Shown here: positions 48,732 through 58,358 of the stretch, one piece after another
Layout of the letters: every line of letters begins with the position of its first letter
Position numbering within the stretch: the stretch's first letter is position 1
NCBI RefSeq assembly: GCF_016107305.1
Contig: NZ_RCVR01000006.1
Location: 1 to 64,000, forward strand
DNA: 64,000 bases
From: Roseomonas sp. KE2513
GTDB lineage: Bacteria > Pseudomonadota > Alphaproteobacteria > Acetobacterales > Acetobacteraceae
Direction: 5' to 3'
Notes under the pieces: model-generated
What the model was told of the DNA's origin: nothing
What the model saw: only the letters and a program-made list of their open reading frames with translations
Database searches by the model: none
Position numbers and translations under genes: made by a program

Positions 48732-49574
48732 CTACCCCGCGACCGTCCGCTGGGTTTGCACCCCGAGCCCGTCGATCCCCACCCGCATCACCTGGCCCGG
48801 CCGCAGATAGACCGGCGGCTTCATGCCCAGGCCGACACCGGGGGGCGTTCCGGTTGTGATGATGTCCCCGGGGTGCAGCGTGATGAAGCGCGATGTGTAG
48901 GAAACGAGCGTCCGCACGTCGAAGATCATCGTGCGCGTGGACCCGTCCTGCATCCGCTTGCCGTCGAGTTCTAGCCACATCGAGAGGTCCTGCGGGTCCG
49001 CCACCTCGTCGGCCGTGACCAGCCAGGGGCCGACGGGGCCGTAACCGTCCACGCTCTTGCCCTTGTCCCAGGTGCCCCCGCGCTCGAGCTGCCATTCCCG
49101 CTCGGACACGTCGTTGCAGATTGCGTAGCCGGCCACGTGGTCGAGCGCCGCCTCGGCGGAGACGCGGCGGGCGGTGGTTCCGATGACGATCGCCAGCTCC
49201 ACCTCCCAGTCGCTCTTCTGGCTGTCCGGCGGGATAGCGATGTCGTCGTCGGGCCCGGCGAGGGAGTTGAGCGACTTGAGGAAGACGATCGGCTCCTTCG
49301 GCACCGCCGCCCCGCTCTCGGCGGCGTGGTCGGCGTAGTTCAGCCCGATCGCCACGAAGTTCCGCGTGCCCGCGACGGGCGGCCCGAGCCGCACGCCTGC
49401 TTCCACGGAGGGGAGGGAGGCCGGGTCCAGCGCCGCGAGCCGCGCCAGGCCTTCCGGCGAGAGGGTCGCTCCCCCAAGGTCGGGCACCACGTCGGAGAGA
49501 TCGCGGATCACCCCACCCGCATCCAGCATCCCCGGTCTTTCGGCGCCCGCGGGCCCGTGTCGCAGCAGCTTCAT
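48732..49574 (-). CDS. Fumarylacetoacetate hydrolase family protein
   Basis: The 280-residue protein has FAH-fold metal ligands E-x-E in SDWEVELAIVIG (about 123-134) and D later in YAICNDVSEREWQLE. It also has NYADHAAESG, GPVGPWLVT and TGTPPGVGLGM. The group hydrolyses or decarboxylates diketo acids, often in aromatic breakdown. The exact substrate is unknown. It is monocistronic between convergent hpxZ and the alpha/beta hydrolase. Confidence 0.93.
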   Translation of the reverse strand: MKLLRHGPAGAERPGMLDAGGVIRDLSDVVPDLGGATLSPEGLARLAALDPASLPSVEAGVRLGPPVAGTRNFVAIGLNYADHAAESGAAVPKEPIVFLKSLNSLAGPDDDIAIPPDSQKSDWEVELAIVIGTTARRVSAEAALDHVAGYAICNDVSEREWQLERGGTWDKGKSVDGYGPVGPWLVTADEVADPQDLSMWLELDGKRMQDGSTRTMIFDVRTLVSYTSRFITLHPGDIITTGTPPGVGLGMKPPVYLRPGQVMRVGIDGLGVQTQRTVAG

Positions 49575-49666
49575 CGTCCAGACTTCCCCCGTGTCATGCC
49601 GGCCTCTTAGCACGGCGACTCATCGGGCGCTCACCCCCGCCCCGGGAGGGCCACCCGGCCGGTCCT

Positions 49667-50713
49667 TCAGGCGAAGGCTTCCTCCAGGAAGACCTGCACC
49701 GCCTGGAACAGCGCGCCCCGGTTGCGCTCCAGCATCATCGTGTGGGTTCCCTCCGCCAGGATGGTCAGCCGCTTGCCCGGGGAGTTCACCATGAGCGGGA
49801 AGAGCGTGTTGGCCATGGAGGGCGGCGTGTCCCGGTCCCATTCGCCGAGTACCAGCAGCGCCGGCACCGTCACCTTCGCCGGGTCATAGAAGGGCTTGCC
49901 GGCGTCCCAGTAGTCCCGGAGGTCCTGCAGCACGCCGTTGGGCGCCCGCAGTACGGAGGGAACCTGGCGAGCCCCTTCCGGATCGGTCGCGAAGGTCGTG
50001 TCGGCCCAGTGCTCGAACCAGCCGGGCGGGATCAGCCCTGCGCGCTTGTTGTCAGGCACCCCGTTCATCCAGCGCTCCCGCGCCTGCGCCCGCGTGACCG
50101 TGCGATAGGCCGAGAGCGGTCCGTCGGGCACCGGCACCGCTCCACGGTTGGAGGCGTCCCGCAGCCAGAGCGGCGCGTTGAGCACCAGCCGGTCCACCAA
50201 GCCCGGATTGTCCGTGGCAAAGCGCGCGACGAGGGCCGTACCCCAGGACCAGCCGATCAGCCCCGTCTTCTGGACGCCGCGCGCCTCACGGATGTGCTTC
50301 AGCGCGGCCCCGATATCGGCAACCGCCCCCTCGCCCCGCGTCGGCGGAGGGGCGGTGTCGGCCGGCGGCCGGGTGGAGCGGCCATAGCCCACGAGGTCGA
50401 GGCTCCACACGTCGAAGCCGCGCCCGGCCATGTAGTCCATCCAGGACACGCCGGAGAGGGCAAGGTCGAAAGCCGTGCTGGCAGGGTAGGTCGCACCATG
50501 CACGCAGAGGATCACGCGATCCGGCCGCGGGGCCGCGCTCCCCTCGGGCCGCTTGTTCCGGAGATAGATTTGCGTGCCGGCCTGGCTGCCGGGGATGAGC
50601 ATCTCGTCGAAGGCCACGCCGGCCGGCTGCGCCTCGGCCCTGTCCGCCACAGTGGAGAGCGCCAGGGCGGTGCCCCCGATCAGGGGGGCTGCGAGGGCGG
50701 TTCGACGCTGCAT
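49667..50713 (-). CDS. Secreted alpha/beta hydrolase
   Basis: The 348-residue protein starts with MQRRTALAAPLIGGTALALS, a possible Tat or Sec signal ending AEA-Q. The hydrolase core has the oxyanion-loop LCVHGATYP, nucleophile elbow GWSWGTAL (Ser about 156), VLGEWDRDTPP and the His of EGTHTMMLE. It probably cleaves an ester in the periplasm. The natural substrate is not evident. Divergent from the MATE gene. Confidence 0.88.
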   Translation of the reverse strand: MQRRTALAAPLIGGTALALSTVADRAEAQPAGVAFDEMLIPGSQAGTQIYLRNKRPEGSAAPRPDRVILCVHGATYPASTAFDLALSGVSWMDYMAGRGFDVWSLDLVGYGRSTRPPADTAPPPTRGEGAVADIGAALKHIREARGVQKTGLIGWSWGTALVARFATDNPGLVDRLVLNAPLWLRDASNRGAVPVPDGPLSAYRTVTRAQARERWMNGVPDNKRAGLIPPGWFEHWADTTFATDPEGARQVPSVLRAPNGVLQDLRDYWDAGKPFYDPAKVTVPALLVLGEWDRDTPPSMANTLFPLMVNSPGKRLTILAEGTHTMMLERNRGALFQAVQVFLEEAFA

Positions 50714-50891
50714 GGCCGGTGTTTCCTCTGGCGGATCGGAGGCCCGAACGGACGGGCGCCGCGCATAGGCCGAACCTGCCACTCGCGCCCGCCCCTGCCA
50801 ACGCCGCCGCAGATCGTGCCGGATACGGTTCGAGGCGAGCCTTGCCGATAACCGCGTTCCCCGCCTGCCATCATTGGGGTAGAGGCTCCAC

Positions 50892-52310
50892 ATGGCCCGG
50901 ATGAACAAGGCAATACCCGGCCGCGCCGGCTGGTGGGAGGAAGCGCGCGCCACCCTTCTCCTCGCCTGGCCGATGGCGCTGACCAATCTCTCCCAGATGG
51001 CCCTGCTGGCCACCAATGCCGCCTTCCTCGGCCATCTCTCCACCGAGGCGCTGGCGGCGGTCACCCTTTCCGGCACCATCCTCTGGACCGTGCTGTCGCC
51101 CGGCTTCGGCCTCTCTTTCGCCAGCGCTGCCATGCTCGCGCAGGAGAAGGGCAGGCGCGTCGGCCATGTGCGCGCCATGCGTCGCACGCTGCGGGCGGGC
51201 TTCTGGGGCGCCGTGCTCGCTTCCATCCCCGGCATGCTCATCCTGTGGAACGGCGGCGCGGTGCTGCGGGCGCTCGGCCAGGATCCCGCCCTTGCCGGGC
51301 CGGCGCAGGACTTCATGCGCGCCGTCCTCTGGGGCATCCCGGCCTTCGCCCTCTTCCTGACGCTGCGTGGCCTGATGGCCGCGATGGAGCGGCCCTGGGC
51401 GCCGCTGGTGATCGGTGTGCTCGCGGTGCCGCTCAACGCGTTCATCGATTGGGTTTTCATCTTCGGCAACCTCGGTGCCCCAGCCCTCGGCGTCCGCGGC
51501 GCCGGGATCGCGAGCGCCAGCGCCGACATCTTCATGTTCGCCGCCCTGGCCCTCATCGTGGCGCGCGACCGGCGCCTGCGGCGCTACCGCTTCTTCGGCC
51601 GCTTCTGGCGCCTCGACCCCTCCCGGCTCGGCAAGGTGCTGCGGCTAGGCCTGCCGATCTCGGCCCAGATGCTGCTGGAGATAGGGCTGTTCAGCGCGGT
51701 GGGCCTCGTCATGGGGGCCTTCGGTGCCGGGGCGGTTGCGGCCCACGCGATCGCGCTGCAGATCGCCAGCACCACCTTCGCCATCCCTCTCGGCCTGGCC
51801 CAGGCGGCGACCACGCGGGTGGGGCTGGCCATCGGCGCCGCCCGCCCCCGCGCGGCCTGGCGCGCCGGCTGGACGGCCATCCTCCTCTCCACCGCCTTCA
51901 TGGGGCCCATGGCCGCCGTGATGCTGCTGGCGCCGGGAACCCTCGTCGCCCTCTTTCTCGACTCCGCCGCGCCGGGCGCGAGGGAGACGGCCGCCCTGGC
52001 CGCGACCCTTCTCTTCCTCGCGGGACTGTTCCAGCTCAGCGACGGGGTGCAGGTGGTCGGCGCCGGGGCCTTGCGCGGCCTGCACGACACGCGCGCACCG
52101 ATGCTGATCGCCGCCGCCGGCTACTGGGCGCTGGGCTTCACCGCCGCCCTCGTGCTCGCCTTCCCGGCCGGGCTGGGCCCTGCGGGTATCTGGGCCGGGC
52201 TCGTCATCGGCCTGCTCGGCGTCGCGGCGGCGATGAGCTGGCGCTGGGCCCGACTCTCCCGCCGCGGCGGCTTGACGGGCCGCCGCCAGCTTGCCCCCAT
52301 CGCGCCATGA
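50892..52310 (+). CDS. MATE family efflux transporter
   Basis: The 472-residue protein has about twelve membrane segments. LAWPMALTNLSQMALLATNAAFLGHL at the start and LRLGLPISAQMLLEIGLFSAVGLVMGAFG halfway show the two-fold MATE repeat. It exports cationic compounds or drugs in exchange for H+ or Na+. Its stop overlaps the start of the thioesterase gene by ATGA. Confidence 0.93.
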   Translation: MARMNKAIPGRAGWWEEARATLLLAWPMALTNLSQMALLATNAAFLGHLSTEALAAVTLSGTILWTVLSPGFGLSFASAAMLAQEKGRRVGHVRAMRRTLRAGFWGAVLASIPGMLILWNGGAVLRALGQDPALAGPAQDFMRAVLWGIPAFALFLTLRGLMAAMERPWAPLVIGVLAVPLNAFIDWVFIFGNLGAPALGVRGAGIASASADIFMFAALALIVARDRRLRRYRFFGRFWRLDPSRLGKVLRLGLPISAQMLLEIGLFSAVGLVMGAFGAGAVAAHAIALQIASTTFAIPLGLAQAATTRVGLAIGAARPRAAWRAGWTAILLSTAFMGPMAAVMLLAPGTLVALFLDSAAPGARETAALAATLLFLAGLFQLSDGVQVVGAGALRGLHDTRAPMLIAAAGYWALGFTAALVLAFPAGLGPAGIWAGLVIGLLGVAAAMSWRWARLSRRGGLTGRRQLAPIAP

Positions 52311-52753
52311 GCACCCCGCCCGACACAGCACCGGCCATCTGGAAGAAGCAGACGACGCTGGAGGAGCTGACCGACCGCCTGGGGGCAGGCGCGCCCGGCT
52401 ATCTCGGCCTTCGCTTCACCGAGATCGGCCCGGACTACCTCCGCGCCGCCATGCTGCTGGACCATCGCCACGTTCAGCCCTGGCGGGTGCTGCATGGCGG
52501 CATCTCCGTCGTGGTCTCGGAGACGCTGGGCAGCGTCGCCTCCTTCCTCGCGGTGCCGGAGGGCTTCCACTGCGTGGGCATCGAGATCAACGCGAACCAC
52601 ATCGCCCCTGTGCCAGAGGGCCAGGAGATCACGGCGGAGTGCCGCCCGATCCATACCGGCCGCTCCACCCAGGTCTGGCAGACTGAGATTCGGCGGCCCG
52701 ACGGGCGGCTGGCTTGCATCTCCCGCATCACCTGCGCCGTGGTGCCGGACTAG
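52307..52753 (+). CDS. Hotdog-fold thioesterase (MenI/EntH-like)
   Basis: The 148-residue protein has VLHGGISVVVSETLGSVAS, the hotdog active site with a catalytic Glu, and GIEINANHIAPVPEG. These mark aromatic or hydroxyaroyl-CoA thioesterases of the MenI/EntH type. It overlaps the MATE gene by 4 bases and is probably co-translated. Confidence 0.92.
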   Translation: MSTPPDTAPAIWKKQTTLEELTDRLGAGAPGYLGLRFTEIGPDYLRAAMLLDHRHVQPWRVLHGGISVVVSETLGSVASFLAVPEGFHCVGIEINANHIAPVPEGQEITAECRPIHTGRSTQVWQTEIRRPDGRLACISRITCAVVPD

Positions 52754-52853
52754 GGTAGGGGCGCCGTTACCTTCCGTATCGGGCCGCCGCGCACGGGAAA
52801 CCCCACCTGCGCCAGGATGCTTCACCGGAAAGGCCGGTGTTGAGGATTCCCCC

Positions 52854-53246
52854 ATGCACAAGTCCCTGTTCCTCGCCGTGGCGCTGGGCCTGACCGGCGC
52901 CGCAGGGCTCGCCCTGGCCCAGCCCGCGCCCCCGCCGCCGGCCGCACCGCCGCCAGCGCCCCAGGTGCAGGCCCCCGTGCCGCCCCCGCCGCCCGGGCCG
53001 GGGCCGCGCGGACCCGGCATGCCGGGCCCGGAGGGAGGCCCCGGCATGCACGGGCCGATGATGGAGGCCTACGGCCCCATGCGGGGCTGGCACCGGCCCC
53101 CGCCGCCCTCCCGTGCGGCCAGCTTCTACTTCCAGCGCAACGACGACGAGATCCATATCCAGTGCGCCGAGGGTGAATCCACCCGCGCCTGCGTGGATGC
53201 CGCCTCCGTCCTGCTGGACAAGCTCGGCGCGCTTCCGGCTCGATAA
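52854..53246 (+). CDS. Pro/Gly-rich exported protein, 130 aa
   Basis: The protein starts with a Sec signal (KSLFLAVALGLTGAAGLALAQ). Residues 22-85 are dominated by Pro, Gly and Met (PPPPPGPGPRGPGMPGPEGG) and are probably unstructured. The C-terminal 45 residues form a small domain with two Cys (IQCAEGES, RACVDAAS). The role is unknown; it may be a periplasmic spacer or metal-binding protein. GAGGA precedes the ATG. Confidence 0.75.
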   Translation: MHKSLFLAVALGLTGAAGLALAQPAPPPPAAPPPAPQVQAPVPPPPPGPGPRGPGMPGPEGGPGMHGPMMEAYGPMRGWHRPPPPSRAASFYFQRNDDEIHIQCAEGESTRACVDAASVLLDKLGALPAR

Positions 53247-53255
53247 TCCGTGCGA

Positions 53256-53278
53256 GGACGGGCCTCCCGAGCCCGTCC
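53256..53278 (+). terminator. Hairpin after the Pro-rich exported gene
   Basis: GGACGGGC pairs with GCCCGTCC over a 7-base loop, eight perfect base pairs, nine bases after the stop. No T-run. Confidence 0.5.
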
Positions 53279-53387
53279 ATAGCCGGCCTGGCGATCACAA
53301 CCCCTCCAGCCTGCTCCGGAACGGGCGCGCGCGGTCGCGAAGGCGGCTACGAGCCCCGGGCCGCGATCGGCGCGGCGGGGGTTCGCC

Positions 53388-54644
53388 ATGCCTGCTCGTC
53401 CAAGGCCGCTTTTTCCGCGCCTTCTCTGCCGCGCCCTGATCATGGCGTCCCTGATGGCCGGTCCGGCCGTGGCAGAGGAGGGGAATGCCACGCCATCCCC
53501 CGACGGCCTCCGCTGGAACGGCCCGGCGCCTACTCTGCAACTCGGGGGCGGCGACTTCACTCTTCGCCCCACGCTTCGCCTGGACGCCGACGCCGGCTCC
53601 TTCTTCGGTCAGGAGGAACCGGGCGGCTACCGAAGCGGCGTGAACATCCGGCGCGGCCGCCTGGGCGCGCGCGGCACGGTGCTGAGAGACTTCTCCTACG
53701 CCTTTACCTGGGAATTCGGGGGCGCCTCGCCGAACGATTACGGCAATCTCTTCGAGGCCCAGGTCGCCTATACCGGCCTGCGGGGCACCACCATCCGCGC
53801 CGGAGCCTTCACGCTCCAGCACCTGCCCGATTTCGCCGGCTCCTCCTTCGACCTTCCCTTCCTGGAGAGGGCGGCGATCAGCAATGTCGTCGGCTCCCTC
53901 GCCTCCGGCACCACGCGGACGGCCATCGGCGCCGAGGGGAACGGCGCGCTCGGTGGGGAGGGCGCCCGCTGGAATGCCAGCGCCTATGTCACCGGCGGCG
54001 TCGCCTCCACGCCCCATGACGAGCGGCAGCGCGGTCTGGTCGGGCGCGCCGTGCTGCTGGCGGTGGACCGCCCGGGGTTGCAGGTCCAGCTCGGCCTGGA
54101 CGCCGCGGTGCAGCTTCACCCCGGCACGAGCCCCGGCCCGGAATCCGTCCGCCTGCGCGACTACCCCGAACTGCGGGTGGACAGCCGCCGCTTCCTCGAC
54201 AGCGGCAGCATCCGCGCGGACAGCGCCTGGGCCGCGGGGCCGGAAGCTTCGGTCCGTCTCGGCCCGGTCTACCTCGAGGGCGTGTGGCAGCGGGTCGCCG
54301 TGGACGCCGTCTCAGGTCCCGACGCCCGCTTCGAGGGCTGGTACGTCCAGGCCTTGATGCCCGTGGTCGGCCCGCCCCGCCAGCGGGCGGCGGAGAGCGG
54401 CACCTGGAAGCGGCCCGAGGCGGGCGGCTTTCCCGGTGCCCTCGAACTCGCCGGCCGCTACAGCACCGTCGACCTCAGGCAGGGATCACGCGGCGCGCGG
54501 CAATCCGTCCTGACCCTCGGGCTGAACTGGTACCCGACCGACCGCCTCCGCCTCGCCGCCCATTACGAGAACGGCACCACGGTGCTGGACGGCCCCGGGC
54601 GGGACTTCCAGGCGGTCGGCCTGCGCGCCGCCTTTAACCTCTAA
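53388..54644 (+). CDS. OprO/OprP-family phosphate-selective-type porin
   Basis: The 418-residue protein begins with a basic start, hydrophobic signal and AVA-E cleavage near residue 29. Alternating strands fill the rest (LRPTLRLDADAGSFFG, FSYAFTWEFGG, LRAAFNL-stop), the C-terminal residue being hydrophobic as outer-membrane barrels need. RRGRLGARGTVLRDFSYA is typical of Porin_O_P. It would form an anion-type pore. No phosphate-regulation box is apparent. Confidence 0.85.
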   Translation: MPARPRPLFPRLLCRALIMASLMAGPAVAEEGNATPSPDGLRWNGPAPTLQLGGGDFTLRPTLRLDADAGSFFGQEEPGGYRSGVNIRRGRLGARGTVLRDFSYAFTWEFGGASPNDYGNLFEAQVAYTGLRGTTIRAGAFTLQHLPDFAGSSFDLPFLERAAISNVVGSLASGTTRTAIGAEGNGALGGEGARWNASAYVTGGVASTPHDERQRGLVGRAVLLAVDRPGLQVQLGLDAAVQLHPGTSPGPESVRLRDYPELRVDSRRFLDSGSIRADSAWAAGPEASVRLGPVYLEGVWQRVAVDAVSGPDARFEGWYVQALMPVVGPPRQRAAESGTWKRPEAGGFPGALELAGRYSTVDLRQGSRGARQSVLTLGLNWYPTDRLRLAAHYENGTTVLDGPGRDFQAVGLRAAFNL

Positions 54645-54660
54645 GGGTGCTTCCGGGGCT

Positions 54661-54681
54661 GGGCGGCCTCAGCAGCCGCCC
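54661..54681. terminator. Bidirectional hairpin with the EipB stop codon in its loop
   Basis: GGGCGGC pairs with GCCGCCC over CTCAGCA. TCA at 54669-54671 is the EipB stop. It lies 16 bases after the porin stop and may serve both genes. Confidence 0.55.
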
Positions 54682-55550
54682 GGCACCGCCTCCAGCGTCT
54701 CCAGCTTCCCGTTTACCGAGAACTCGCCGAAATCCATGTTCAGTTCATCGGCGACGCCGTTCGCGTAGTAGCGCAGCCCAACCTCGTAGTCCGGCGAGGA
54801 GGCCCCGCCGCCGCTGTTGTCCTTGCCGAAGAACGCGATGCGCATGCGCCCGCTCTCCTGCCCGCCCAGCAGCGGAAAGCGCGGCTGCGCGTCCGCCTCG
54901 CGCTTCCAGGGGGAGACGACGGTGGTGCTCTCCTGCGCCCCATCCTCGCTCGTCCCGTCCATGAGGGGCACGTTGAGAATGCGCTGGCCCCCGCGGGCGG
55001 CCGCGATCGCGCGGATGGTGTGCGCCATGGGCAGGAGCGTGCCGGGCGGCAGCGCCTCCTGCCGCGCGCCCGGCTGGTCGTAATTCGCCACGCCGGACCC
55101 GTCGGCCTGCAGTACCGCCTCCCCGGTGATGCGGTTGCTGACGGCGCCGCCCGTCATCTGCGTCATCGAGAACCGGAGGCGTCGGCCGTCCTTGCTCTCC
55201 CAGGTCGCGTAGTCGGAGGCGGTCTCGATCGTCTGGCCGTCACGGTCCTGCAGGCGCATCGTGAGGCGCTGGCGGCTGGCCCAGCCGTCGCAGGCGTCCA
55301 GCACCTCGAACAGCATCACGCCCTCCGCCCGCGAGATGTCGGAGCTGTCCCGCGACTTGTCGAAGCTGAGGCGATAGGCGCCGCGATGGGCCACCATCTC
55401 CTCCGAGCCGGGCAGGACGGCGGCCTGGACCGCCCCGGGCGCCGCCGCCGGGGCGGGCTGCTGGGCCGGCGCCGGTCCCGCCAGGGCGAAGGCCCCGGCC
55501 AGGGCGGCCACGGGGGCGATGGTGGCGGCGAGAAGAGAGCGCAGGCGCAT
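54669..55550 (-). CDS. eipB: EipB (DUF1849) periplasmic envelope integrity protein
   Basis: The 293-residue protein has a Sec signal (about 1-29, PAPAQ cleavage) and an Ala/Pro linker. HRGAYRLSFDKSRDSSDISRAEGVMLFEV is the DUF1849/EipB entry signature. The two Cys of EipB are present in LDACDGW and in PGGC at the very end, expected to form a disulfide. In Brucella, EipB binds envelope partners and maintains envelope integrity. AAAGGCA precedes the ATG. It lies 28 bases downstream of aspS. Confidence 0.85.
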   Translation of the reverse strand: MRLRSLLAATIAPVAALAGAFALAGPAPAQQPAPAAAPGAVQAAVLPGSEEMVAHRGAYRLSFDKSRDSSDISRAEGVMLFEVLDACDGWASRQRLTMRLQDRDGQTIETASDYATWESKDGRRLRFSMTQMTGGAVSNRITGEAVLQADGSGVANYDQPGARQEALPPGTLLPMAHTIRAIAAARGGQRILNVPLMDGTSEDGAQESTTVVSPWKREADAQPRFPLLGGQESGRMRIAFFGKDNSGGGASSPDYEVGLRYYANGVADELNMDFGEFSVNGKLETLEAVPGGC

Positions 55551-55578
55551 CGAGGTGCCTTTCCGGTTCGGGCCTGAC

Positions 55579-57435
55579 TTAGGTGCTCTTCCCCGGTGTT
55601 GCACCCTGCGTGCCAGCGGCTTCCTCGCGAAGCGCGCCCGCGGGCTTGGCGGCGGCCTTGGCCGGGGGAACGTCCGGCTTCAGGAACAGCTCCTTCCAGC
55701 GGGAGGGCTCGATGGGCGCCGGGGCCCCCATCATCAGGTCCTCGGCCTGCTGGTTGAGCGGGAAGAGGGTGATCTCGCGGATGTTCGGCTCGTCGGCCAG
55801 CAGCATCACCATGCGGTCGATGCCGGGGGCCGAGCCGCCATGCGGGGGCGCACCATAGCGGAAGGCGTTCAGCATGCCGCCGAAGCGCTCCTCCACCTCG
55901 TCCGCGGTGTAGCCGGCGATCTCGAAGGCGCGGATCATGATGTCCGGCCGGTGGTTGCGGATGGCGCCCGAGGAGAGCTCGATGCCGTTGCAGACGATGT
56001 CGTACTGATAGGCCTTGATATCGAGCGGATCCATCGAATTCAGCGCCTCCAGCCCGCCCTGGGGCATGGAGAAGGGGTTGTGGCTGAAGTCGATGCCGCC
56101 CGGCTTCTCCTCGCTCGCCTCGTACATCGGGAAATCGACGATCCAGCAGAAGCGGAAGGCGCCCTCCTCGATCAGGCCGAGCTCGTTGCCGAGGCGCGTG
56201 CGGACGGCGCCGGCGAACTTCTGGGCGTCCTCCTTCACCCCGGCGGCGAAGAAGACGGCGTCGCCGGGGTTCAGCCCGCAGGCGGCGCGGATCGCCTCCA
56301 CGCGGTCGGCCTCAAGGTTCTTGGCGATGGGGCCCTTCGCGCCATCGGCGGCGAACTGGATGTAGCCGAGGCCGCCCGCGCCCTCGGTGCGCGCCCACTC
56401 GTTAAGCTTGTCGAAGAAGCCGCGGGGCTTGTCGGCCGCGCCCGGTGCCGGGATGGCGCGCACGATGCCGCCCGAGGCCGCGATCTTCGAGAAGAGCCCG
56501 AAGCCGGAATTGGCGAAATGCTGCGTGACGTCCGTGATCCTGATCGGATTGCGGAGGTCCGGCTTGTCCGAGCCGTATTCGAGCATCGCGGTATCGTAAG
56601 CAATGCGCGGGAAGGGCGCGGGCGTCACGGTACGGCCGCCGCCAAACTCCACAAAGACGCCGTGCATCACCGGCTCGATCGCCGCGAAGACGTCCTCCTG
56701 CGTCACGAAGCTCATCTCGAAGTCGAGCTGGTAGAACTCGCCGGGTGAACGGTCGGCGCGGGCGGCCTCGTCGCGGAAGCAGGGGGCGATCTGGAAGTAG
56801 CGGTCGAAGCCCGCGACCATCGCCAGCTGCTTGAACATCTGCGGCGCCTGGGGGAGCGCGTAGAACTTGCCGGGGTGCAGCCGGGAGGGCACGAGGAAGT
56901 CGCGCGCGCCTTCCGGGCTGCTGGCGGTCAGCAGGGGCGTCTGGAACTCGGTGAAGCCCTGCTCGATCATCCGGCGGCGGATGGAGGCGATGACGCCGGA
57001 GCGGAGCATGAGGTTCCGGTGCTGCTTCTCCCGTCGCAGGTCGAGGAAGCGGTAGCGCAGCCGCAGCTCCTCCGGGAATTCCTGGTCGCCCGCCACCTGG
57101 ATGGGCAGGACATCGGCCGGGGACTGCACTGCCAGCTCGGCCACCCGCAGCTCCACCTCGCCGGTCGGCAGCTTCGGGTTCACCGTCCCCGCCTCGCGCG
57201 CCACCACTTGGCCGGTGACGGTGATCACGCTCTCTGGCCGAAGGTTGTCCGCGGCCTCGAAGACCGCGGAGCCGGCGGGCACCACGCACTGCGTCAGCCC
57301 GTAGTGGTCGCGAAGATCGATGAAGAGCAGCCCGCCATGGTCGCGCTTGCGGTGCACCCAGCCGGAGAGCCGGACGGTGCTGCCGGCATCCGACGCACGG
57401 AGTGCGCCGCAGGTATGGGTGCGATAGGCGTGCAT
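55579..57435 (-). CDS. aspS: Aspartate-tRNA ligase
   Basis: The 618-residue class II synthetase has an OB-fold N-domain ([23 protein letters not shown]), motif 2 [26 protein letters not shown] region, a GAD insertion (about 300-410) and motif 3 ([13 protein letters not shown]). It charges tRNA-Asp, and in alphaproteobacteria often also tRNA-Asn. The C-terminal tail after residue 585 is Ala/Lys/Pro-rich and poorly conserved. YqgE is upstream, EipB downstream, all on the minus strand. Confidence 0.97.
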   Translation of the reverse strand: MHAYRTHTCGALRASDAGSTVRLSGWVHRKRDHGGLLFIDLRDHYGLTQCVVPAGSAVFEAADNLRPESVITVTGQVVAREAGTVNPKLPTGEVELRVAELAVQSPADVLPIQVAGDQEFPEELRLRYRFLDLRREKQHRNLMLRSGVIASIRRRMIEQGFTEFQTPLLTASSPEGARDFLVPSRLHPGKFYALPQAPQMFKQLAMVAGFDRYFQIAPCFRDEAARADRSPGEFYQLDFEMSFVTQEDVFAAIEPVMHGVFVEFGGGRTVTPAPFPRIAYDTAMLEYGSDKPDLRNPIRITDVTQHFANSGFGLFSKIAASGGIVRAIPAPGAADKPRGFFDKLNEWARTEGAGGLGYIQFAADGAKGPIAKNLEADRVEAIRAACGLNPGDAVFFAAGVKEDAQKFAGAVRTRLGNELGLIEEGAFRFCWIVDFPMYEASEEKPGGIDFSHNPFSMPQGGLEALNSMDPLDIKAYQYDIVCNGIELSSGAIRNHRPDIMIRAFEIAGYTADEVEERFGGMLNAFRYGAPPHGGSAPGIDRMVMLLADEPNIREITLFPLNQQAEDLMMGAPAPIEPSRWKELFLKPDVPPAKAAAKPAGALREEAAGTQGATPGKST

Positions 57436-57522
57436 GGTGGAGGGGCCTGATGCTGGTCGTGGTGCTGTCGTCTCAGGGCCCGCAAGAGCGGCAGGGCGGG
57501 GCGGGTGTCAACCCCGGTGATC

Positions 57523-57547
57523 GGGCGCCAGGCCTTCAGGCCCGCCC
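57523..57547 (-). terminator. Hairpin with the YqgE stop codon in its loop
   Basis: GGCC pairs with GGCC over TTCA, and beyond a CCA bulge GGGCG pairs with CGCCC. TCA at 57536-57538 is the stop of the minus-strand YqgE gene. The stem is interrupted, so this is a moderate candidate. Confidence 0.4.
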
Positions 57548-58213
57548 GGCGGTGCCCACCAGCAGCAGCGGGTCCACCTTCAGCTTCGCCAGCGCCCGGC
57601 GCCACTTCGCGTCCTGGTCCTCCTCGGTGAAGAGGATCGCCTCGTCCGGCGTGACGTTCAGCCAGGCATTGTGCTGGATCTCGCTCTCGAGCTGGCCCGG
57701 GCCCCAGCCGGCATAGCCGAGGGCGAGCAGCCCCTGGCGCGGCCCGCCGCCGCCCGCGATGGCCTTGAGGATGTCCACGCTGGCGGTCAGCGCGAAGCCG
57801 CCATCCATGGTCAGGCTGCTGTCGCTCGACCAATCCTGGGTGTGCAGCACGAAGCCTCGCCCACCCTCCACAGGGCCGCCGGCATGCAGGCGGATGCGGC
57901 GCGCCGGGGGAACGGGGGTCACGTCGAGCTGCTTCAGCAGGTCGTCGAAGGTGAGGTTCTCGATGGCGCGGTTCAGCACGATCCCCATCGCCCCCTCGGC
58001 CGAGTGGGCGCAGAGGCAGATCACGGAGCGCGCGAAGCGCGGGTCCTCCATGCTCGGCATGGCGATGAGCAGCTGCCCGCCGAGCCAGCCCTCCTCCGCT
58101 GGGGGCTGCTTCATGCGGGAGAGCTGGATCGGTGGGCTCTCGACTTCCGCCTCTTCCATCTCCTCGTCGAAGGAGGGGGAAAGGGGAGCCTTGTCCTTCG
58201 GGCGCCTCGTCAT
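57536..58213 (-). CDS. YqgE/AlgH family protein
   Basis: The 225-residue protein has a polar N-terminal extension of about 35 residues, then WLGGQLLIAMPSMEDPRFARSVICLCAHS, GAMGIVLNRAI and HAGGPVEGGRGFVLHT. All are diagnostic of DUF179/YqgE. The family has no settled function and is linked to regulation and stress. It ends 101 bases upstream of aspS on the same strand. The peroxiredoxin gene is divergent. Confidence 0.92.
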   Translation of the reverse strand: MTRRPKDKAPLSPSFDEEMEEAEVESPPIQLSRMKQPPAEEGWLGGQLLIAMPSMEDPRFARSVICLCAHSAEGAMGIVLNRAIENLTFDDLLKQLDVTPVPPARRIRLHAGGPVEGGRGFVLHTQDWSSDSSLTMDGGFALTASVDILKAIAGGGGPRQGLLALGYAGWGPGQLESEIQHNAWLNVTPDEAILFTEEDQDAKWRRALAKLKVDPLLLVGTAGRA

Positions 58214-58358
58214 CCCGCGAAGATGGCGGTGCCCCCCGAGTGGTGCAACCCGCCCGCTGCCTCCGCTGTGCAGCTTCGCGTCCGGCGGTGGACGGGCGTT
58301 GACAGGGCGGCGGAACCGGCGCCGAAACTGCCGCCTCCATCCGCTGCAGGGACCCCCT

